From Parapedobacter soli (GTDB lineage: Bacteria; Bacteroidota; Bacteroidia; Sphingobacteriales; Sphingobacteriaceae): a stretch of 64,000 bases of DNA. How positions within the stretch are numbered: the stretch's first letter is position 1; every line of letters begins with the position of its first letter. The DNA is taken from contig NZ_JAMXAY010000014.1 of NCBI RefSeq assembly GCF_025460835.1, positions 28,421 through 92,420 on the forward strand, read 5' to 3'. The position numbers were made by a program, and so were the translations under genes. Positions 59,736 to 64,000 of this stretch are shown here, one piece after another. The notes under the pieces are model-generated. The model did no database searches, was not told the DNA's origin, and was given only the letters and a program-made list of their open reading frames with translations.

Positions 59736-61988
59736 TTAGGACGTATGCACCGTTGTCGCTTTTTTCAACCCCTCAAGAAAATCTTTACCCCAGCGCTGCA
59801 CATCGTAATGGTTTACCGTTTCAAATAGTCGCTGCATGCGGAGTTTCCTTTCAGTGATGTCCAAAACCAACGCATTGTGCAGCCCATCTTTGAGGCTTTG
59901 GCTATCGTAGGGGTTGGTACGGATGGCGTGGGGTAGTTCTACCGACGCACCGGCAAATTCGGAGATAACGAGTACACCGTCGGGATCTTCCTGCAAGCCT
60001 TTTACGGCGACATATTCTTTGGCAACCAGGTTTAATCCGTCGCGCAGCGGGGTAATCCAGGCCACATCGGCAATGGCATAATAGGCGAGGACTTCTTCAA
60101 ATGGTACAGACCGGAAGAAGAAGCGGATAGGTGTCCAGTCCATGCTGGCATATTTACCGTTGATTTTCCCTACGGCCTGCTCCAGTTCTTCCTGAATACG
60201 TTCATAGACTTTCATGCCCTGCGATGGCGGCGTGCAGATATTGATTAATTCCAGCGTGCCGTGGTATTCGGGGTGTTGATCGAGGAATTCGCCGAATGCC
60301 TGGATTTTCTCCAGCGGTCCTTTCACATAATCCAGCCGCTCTACTGATAGGACAATGCGTTTGCCGGCGGTTTGTTGGCGAAGGGTATCGATTCGGCTTT
60401 TAGTTTCTTCATTTTCACAGATACGGCGGATGTTTTGCATGTTTACCCCCACCGGCTGGGCCCCCAGCCGGATGGTATTGTCACCCACGGCGATTTGCTT
60501 GGTCATCTGGTCGATGCCCAGCGCACAGCTATAGGTAAGGAACTGTTTAGCTGCATTGACACGGCTGATCACTTTGGTAGGGGCGTGGCTTTTCACCACA
60601 TCTACGAAATTTTCCACATACCGCGGGATGTGGAAGCTGACGAAGTCGCATTGCAGGAGGCTACCGATGATCTCATGCCGCCACGGGATAATGTTAAAGA
60701 TATCAGCCGGGGGGAATGCCGTGTGGTGGAAGAAACCGATTTTAAGATCGGGCCGTAGTTGCCGCATGTAAGCGGGGACCATCCACAGGTTATACTCGTG
60801 TATCCACACATACGCGCCATGCTCGGCCTCAGCCGCCACGCGCTCGGCAAACAGTTTATTGATTTTGAGGTAGTGCTGCCAATGGTCGTGGTTAAACTGG
60901 GCCTTACTGATAAACGAGAAAATCGTCGGCCAGAAAGCCTCTTTCGAGAATACCCGGTAGAACAGGTCGATGTCTTTTTTTGGTAGTGGGATGATCGATG
61001 CTTTCAGGTTGGGGTAACGTTCTTTGTCGATATATTGGCTGAGTTCGGGGTTATCGCCGAGCAGCCCGGCCACCTCTTCGCCGATCCATACGCCCGGCCG
61101 GCCCGTATTGAAAAAGCCGAGTAGGGAGGGGATGATGCCGTTTGGGCTACGCGGTGGAATGCGCTTCGGTTTGCCGTCTTCAACAACGATATCGAAGGGT
61201 AGGCGGTGGTACACCATCAATAACTGTTTGTTGCTGATATCTTTTTTCTTGGTGACCTTTTCTTGGTTAGGGTGGTATTTTCGGAAAGGCTCGAAGTGCC
61301 GCATTGCCTCCAGTATGCCCCCGGCACCTTCTTTGGTAGCTTGGAAAACATTGTCCATATTTTCTACGGCTGTGATAAGAGCGGGCTCCGACCTGCCAAC
61401 GGCCACACCTTTGTACCCCGTTTCGAAAAGCGAAAAATCGTTGAAGGTGTCTCCAGCCACCAATACCCGTTCTTCGGGGAAGCCGATCAGCCCAATCAAC
61501 CGCTTGAGCGTGGCTCCCTTATTTACACCGCCCGGTAAGATGTCGAGGTATTTCCCGGCCGACAGCAATACATCGCATTGATAACCGCCGGCAATTTCCC
61601 TTATGGCGTCGAGGTCGACACCATCGTCGTAAAAAAACGAACAACGCCGCTGCTGGGGTACCTCCTGCGGTCGGATGCCAGGGATGCTGGCCAAATGCTG
61701 TTTCAGCAGGTATTCGTCTGGCCAGCGCTGCTCAATTTCAGACTGGATAGCGGCAATGGGTTCGAGTGTAGTGCCATCCACCACGGTGGCACCTACGTCG
61801 CTGATGATGTAGTGGGGTATGGGGATGGTGGGGTCGTGCAATAGCGGTAAAACCGTTTCCAGGCCGCGGCCTGTTACGAAAACCAGTTTAAGATCCGGTT
61901 GTGTCCGGATCAGTCGGTAAAGTTGTCTTTTTTTTGAAATGGATCCGCCGAGAAAAGTACCGTCGAGGTCGGTCGCTAATAACATCAT
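59736..61988 (-). CDS. ggpPS: Glucosylglycerol-phosphate synthase fused to an N-terminal HAD phosphatase
   Basis: 750 residues. Residues 1-235 are a HAD-IIB phosphatase (LLATDLDGTFLGG with the catalytic Asp7 and Asp9, and GDTFNDFSLFETG). Residues about 260-745 are a GT20 glycosyltransferase. The GT20 part follows the glucosylglycerol type rather than OtsA: SKEAFWPTIFSF, WIHEYNLWMVPAYMRQLRPD, FNIIPWRHEIIGSLLQCD, FHIPRYVENFV and ITPLRDGLNLVAKEYV. Phosphatase-first fusions of this kind are known as GgpPS and make the compatible solute glucosylglycerol from ADP-glucose and glycerol 3-phosphate. Trehalose phosphate synthesis is the alternative. Start ATG 61986-61988 or the next codon. Confidence 0.85.
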   Translation of the reverse strand: MMLLATDLDGTFLGGSISKKRQLYRLIRTQPDLKLVFVTGRGLETVLPLLHDPTIPIPHYIISDVGATVVDGTTLEPIAAIQSEIEQRWPDEYLLKQHLASIPGIRPQEVPQQRRCSFFYDDGVDLDAIREIAGGYQCDVLLSAGKYLDILPGGVNKGATLKRLIGLIGFPEERVLVAGDTFNDFSLFETGYKGVAVGRSEPALITAVENMDNVFQATKEGAGGILEAMRHFEPFRKYHPNQEKVTKKKDISNKQLLMVYHRLPFDIVVEDGKPKRIPPRSPNGIIPSLLGFFNTGRPGVWIGEEVAGLLGDNPELSQYIDKERYPNLKASIIPLPKKDIDLFYRVFSKEAFWPTIFSFISKAQFNHDHWQHYLKINKLFAERVAAEAEHGAYVWIHEYNLWMVPAYMRQLRPDLKIGFFHHTAFPPADIFNIIPWRHEIIGSLLQCDFVSFHIPRYVENFVDVVKSHAPTKVISRVNAAKQFLTYSCALGIDQMTKQIAVGDNTIRLGAQPVGVNMQNIRRICENEETKSRIDTLRQQTAGKRIVLSVERLDYVKGPLEKIQAFGEFLDQHPEYHGTLELINICTPPSQGMKVYERIQEELEQAVGKINGKYASMDWTPIRFFFRSVPFEEVLAYYAIADVAWITPLRDGLNLVAKEYVAVKGLQEDPDGVLVISEFAGASVELPHAIRTNPYDSQSLKDGLHNALVLDITERKLRMQRLFETVNHYDVQRWGKDFLEGLKKATTVHTS

Positions 61989-62170
61989 CGTTTTTTTCTT
62001 TTATAGCCATGGCATATCCGCTATTGACGGTGCCAGTGTGCTTCGTGAGATAAAATACGGGAGATTGATATTTAAACAGGTGACCCAATACCTGCCCAGA
62101 TTGGAAGGAGCGGGTGTTTCGCTCCGCGGAGGGGCAAAGGTATGTAAAATCCACTGCAATCCCAAATCAA

Positions 62171-62196
62171 CCGCGGCGGCGGTCCCCGCGGCGGCG
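62171..62196. repeat. GC-rich direct repeat right after yqgE
   Basis: CCGCGGCGGCG occurs at 62171-62181 and 62186-62196. The cluster is far more GC-rich than its surroundings and starts two bases past the yqgE-like stop codon. Because CCGCGG is its own complement the copies can fold into a hairpin, but no T run follows, so it is only a weak terminator candidate. Confidence 0.4.
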
Positions 62197-62198
62197 AC

Positions 62199-62765
62199 TT
62201 AATTCCACATCGGGTTTTGTGGGAAATTGGCTATGTGGGCGTATTTGGGGCCGAGTGATACAATGGCTTCTTTCCACAGGTTTTCGCCATCGTTTCCGAA
62301 GGTGATATCCGGGTTGTAATGGTTGCTGATTACCCAGGCATTCTCTTTCAGTTCACTTTCTAATTGACCTGGGCTCCAGCCGGAATAGCCCAAGAAGAAC
62401 TTCACTTCGTCTGAAGCGATATCGCCATTTTTTATGAGGATCTGCAAGCTTTCGAAATTTCCGCCCCAGTAGATCCCATTGCCCAGCCCAATGCCACTGT
62501 GCAATTTGTCATGGCATTTGTGGATGAAGTGGATGCTATCTTGCGCTACAGGGCCACCAAAAAACAAGGGGAATTCGGCGTCGGGGAGTTCACTCATCAC
62601 ATCGCGGAGTTGGATGGTAGCGGGTTGGTTAAGCACGTAGCCTACGGTTCCATCTTCATCGTTGTGTTCACACAGTAAGACGACCGATCGTTGGAAGTTG
62701 GGGTCGAGCATGAAAGGCTCAGACATCAACAAACTTGCTATTTGAGGGGTGTTTTTGTTAAACAT
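62199..62765 (-). CDS. YqgE/AlgH family protein
   Basis: 188 residues from the ATG at 62763-62765. An ATG at 62781-62783 is open, but AAAGGAG lies between the two, eight bases before the second, so the shorter form is preferred. Family hallmarks: MSEPFMLDPNFQRSVVLLCEHNDEDGTVGYVLNQPA at the start, FPLFFGGPVAQDSIHFIH, and FFLGYSGWSPGQLESEL. A conserved cytoplasmic family whose precise activity is not known; AlgH affects alginate regulation in Pseudomonas. Downstream of the HAD phosphatase gene on the same strand, gap of 43 bases. Confidence 0.94.
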   Translation of the reverse strand: MFNKNTPQIASLLMSEPFMLDPNFQRSVVLLCEHNDEDGTVGYVLNQPATIQLRDVMSELPDAEFPLFFGGPVAQDSIHFIHKCHDKLHSGIGLGNGIYWGGNFESLQILIKNGDIASDEVKFFLGYSGWSPGQLESELKENAWVISNHYNPDITFGNDGENLWKEAIVSLGPKYAHIANFPQNPMWN

Positions 62766-62808
62766 CGCTGCGTCTCCTTTCATATTGTTCAGGTAAATGT
62801 ACGGAAAA

Positions 62809-63444
62809 TCACCCGGTATATCCCAATCGATGCAAAAGTTGGGGCAGCGTATCGCCGGGGTTGAGCAAGTGAGCCTGGAAGCCCATTTTATCAGCAGTTT
62901 CGATATGCTGGGGGCTATCGTCCACGAAGAGTGTTTCTGCTGAGTTCAGCCCGTGCGTGTCCAATACGAATTGGAAAATCTCTTTATCCGGCTTACGCAT
63001 CCCCAGGAGGTGCGAATAATAGTCCCTTTCGAAGAAACTCGCATTGCCGTTGAGGCCGAATTCGCTGCTAAGGTAATCCATGATCCACTGGTAATGGATT
63101 TCGTTGTTGTTGCTAAGCAGGAAGGTGCGGTATCGGGATTTCAGCTGGTTGAGCAGCTCGTGGTGGCCCGGCCGTACGCCGATCAGGAGACTGTTCCATG
63201 CGGCATCGATGGCTTCATCGGTTAAATCGTGATTGTTTGTGGCGTCCCGAAGTTCGTTTCGGAATTGCGCAGCTGTAATGATTCCCTTGTCGAAAGCATC
63301 AAATAAGGCATGTTGGGCTCTGTGGCCATAAAAAGCATCTACGTCCGGAATACCAAGTTGGGAGAATGACTGCCGTAGCTTGGGGAAATCGATATCGAAA
63401 ATGACATTTCCATAATCGAGGATGATGTTTCGTATATTTTTCAT
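62809..63444 (-). CDS. HAD family phosphatase (YihX-like)
   Basis: 211 residues from the ATG at 63442-63444; a longer open frame to 63510 overlaps the tRNA promoter region. HAD motifs: NIILDYGNVIFDID (the second motif I Asp replaced by Gly, as in YihX-type enzymes), TFLLSNNNEIHYQW (motif II), RKPDKEIFQFVL (motif III Lys) and TLFVDDSPQHIETADKMGF (motif IV). Members hydrolyse sugar phosphates such as glucose 1-phosphate. Cytoplasmic. Together with yqgE it forms a short minus-strand unit; divergent from the tRNA. Confidence 0.9.
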   Translation of the reverse strand: MKNIRNIILDYGNVIFDIDFPKLRQSFSQLGIPDVDAFYGHRAQHALFDAFDKGIITAAQFRNELRDATNNHDLTDEAIDAAWNSLLIGVRPGHHELLNQLKSRYRTFLLSNNNEIHYQWIMDYLSSEFGLNGNASFFERDYYSHLLGMRKPDKEIFQFVLDTHGLNSAETLFVDDSPQHIETADKMGFQAHLLNPGDTLPQLLHRLGYTG

Positions 63445-63511
63445 GAAAATTTCTACTTCTGTGTGCAAATATGTAGATTTGCAGCCGCAAAACAATATAA
63501 TAGTTTGCACT

Positions 63512-63585
63512 GCGCCTATAGCTCAGTTGGTTAGAGTAGAAGACTCATAATCTTTTGGTCCCTGGTTCGAGCCCAGGTGGGCGCA
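63512..63585 (+). tRNA. tRNA-Met (anticodon CAT)
   Basis: A complete cloverleaf of 74 bases: acceptor GCGCCTA pairing with TGGGCGC (one G-T wobble), D-stem GCTC/GAGT, anticodon stem GAAGA/TCTTT with loop CTCATAA, T-stem CCTGG/CCAGG with TTCGAGC loop, discriminator A. No CCA is encoded. A CAT anticodon could also be tRNA-Ile2 with a lysidine-modified C; this cannot be settled by eye. The 3' end is the likely target of the integrase gene downstream. A terminator follows within 10 bases. Confidence 0.93.
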
Positions 63586-63594
63586 CAAATCGAA

Positions 63595-63628
63595 AAGTCG
63601 TTTTTCCGAAAGGGAAAACGGCTTTTTT
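63595..63628 (+). terminator. Intrinsic terminator after tRNA-Met
   Basis: AGTCGTTTTTCC (63596-63607) pairs with GGGAAAACGGCT (63612-63623) around a GAAA loop, with one G-T wobble and one mismatch, and is followed by a T run. It would end the tRNA transcript and separate it from the integrase. Confidence 0.8.
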
Positions 63629-63716
63629 CGTTTCTTAGGGCACTTTAGGGACATCTGTCCTACGTCGCATCGGATACCCCGAATCGACGTGACTTGCATA
63701 GATTTTTGTTGAACTT

Positions 63717-63757
63717 CACGTAAAAGTGTTACAAATGTGTTACAGCTCTTTTACGTG
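63717..63757. repeat. Inverted and direct repeats before the integrase gene
   Basis: CACGTAAAAG (63717-63726) and CTTTTACGTG (63748-63757) are a perfect 10-base inverted repeat. Between them GTGTTACA occurs twice, at 63726-63733 and 63737-63744, with an 11-base period. This nested layout lies 18 bases before the integrase ATG. It fits an integrase or excisionase arm site, or an operator that controls the integrase gene. Confidence 0.6.
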
Positions 63758-63774
63758 CCAATTTCGAAAGAACT

Positions 63775-64000
63775 ATGGCAACCGTTAGTGCAAAGGTGTT
63801 CGAGCATCACAAAAAAGCCGATGGCACCTACAATGTGAAAATTTGTGTGCAACACAAAAGATTAAGAAAGTATCTTGACACAACTCATTTTGTCGTCAGG
63901 AAACAATTAACCAAAGACTTTAAGGTCAAAGACCCGTTTATCGCCGACAAGGTCGAGAAGCAGCTTAGGGATTATCGCAAGATGATTAGTGAGCTTGACA
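63775..64000 (+). CDS. Tyrosine recombinase (phage-type integrase), N-terminal part
   Basis: Starts at the ATG at 63775 and runs 75 codons to the window edge, so the catalytic domain is missing. The translation MATVSAKVFEHHKKADGTYN is followed by VKICVQHKRLRKYLDTTHFV. This is the arm-type DNA-binding domain found at the N-terminus of Bacteroidota integrases, and KQLRDYRKMISELD begins the core-binding helices. Integrase rather than resolvase is inferred from the family and from its position beside a tRNA. The catalytic Arg-His-Arg-Tyr residues cannot be checked here. Confidence 0.8.
   Translation, partial: MATVSAKVFEHHKKADGTYNVKICVQHKRLRKYLDTTHFVVRKQLTKDFKVKDPFIADKVEKQLRDYRKMISELD

Larger units (their letters stand above)
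63586..64000 (+). mobile_element. Left edge of a tRNA-integrated element (window-limited)
   Basis: The 3' end of tRNA-Met is followed by 190 bases without a gene and then by a tyrosine recombinase gene reading away from the tRNA. That arrangement is the standard left end of genomic islands and integrative conjugative elements. The attachment site should be the 3' part of the tRNA. The far end, with the matching repeat, and the cargo lie beyond the window, so size and class are unknown. Confidence 0.55.

Noticed and set aside
1..64000. CRISPR arrays and insertion sequences
   Set aside because: No spaced direct-repeat arrays and no transposase frames or paired terminal inverted repeats were seen; the only mobile signal is the integrase at the right edge.

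Overview
The window comes from a member of the Bacteroidota, most likely a Sphingobacteriaceae-type organism. The evidence is the abundance of exported lipoproteins with a short lipobox, the DUF3857, DUF4397, ThuA and DUF1080 families, and the promoter shape: several real genes are preceded by the Bacteroidota -7 consensus TAnnTTTG, sometimes with a TTTG or TTG box about 19-20 bases upstream. Start codons with a clear Shine-Dalgarno sequence are the exception. The genus is not certain from sequence alone.

Layout. Bases 1-12,935 (minus strand) hold a carbohydrate block: a 1057-residue SGNH/beta-propeller/HEAT/cytochrome c lipoprotein, then a tight run of a second propeller/HEAT/cytochrome c lipoprotein, a DUF4432 mutarotase-like protein, a cupin of the mannose-6-phosphate isomerase type, a TIM-barrel epimerase, a ThuA lipoprotein, a second TIM-barrel epimerase and an MFS permease cut by the window edge. 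Both cytochrome genes are preceded by the same 45-base element. Bases 13,103-14,582 hold panD and a possible circularly permuted papain-like protein. Bases 14,763-24,134 hold a ThuA/sugar dehydrogenase/PKD/cytochrome c fusion with a flavin monooxygenase, a di-haem peroxidase with two DUF4397 lipoproteins, an alcohol dehydrogenase and small membrane proteins. Bases 24,161-31,105 are mainly housekeeping: priA, pcm, a membrane MutS-like ATPase, smpB and a DtxR-type repressor.

Bases 31,193-34,397 hold a three-gene ligase cluster: a GCS2 carboxylate-amine ligase, a class I glutamine amidotransferase and an ATP-grasp protein. It probably makes or modifies an unknown peptide-like metabolite and is the best candidate here for an undescribed pathway. 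Bases 34,459-39,005 hold sucD, a TrmH-family methyltransferase, rpsT, a DUF1080 lipoprotein and a CoA transferase. Bases 39,036-44,480 are a complete imuA-imuB-dnaE2 mutagenesis cassette with a perfect 19-base palindrome touching its -7 box. Bases 44,722-50,414 are the cell-wall elongation operon mreB-mreC-mreD-mrdA-rodA.

Bases 50,536-59,665 hold two DUF3857 transglutaminase-like proteins, an M1 peptidase, an aminopeptidase P-like enzyme, and an ArsR-SRPBCC-DoxX-YdeI stress operon with a striking duplicated operator. Bases 59,736-63,444 hold a phosphatase/synthase fusion that matches glucosylglycerol-phosphate synthase rather than trehalose-phosphate synthase, then YqgE and a HAD phosphatase. 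The window ends with a tRNA-Met(CAT) and, 190 bases after it, the start of a tyrosine recombinase gene reading away from the tRNA. This looks like the left edge of an integrative element whose body lies outside the window.
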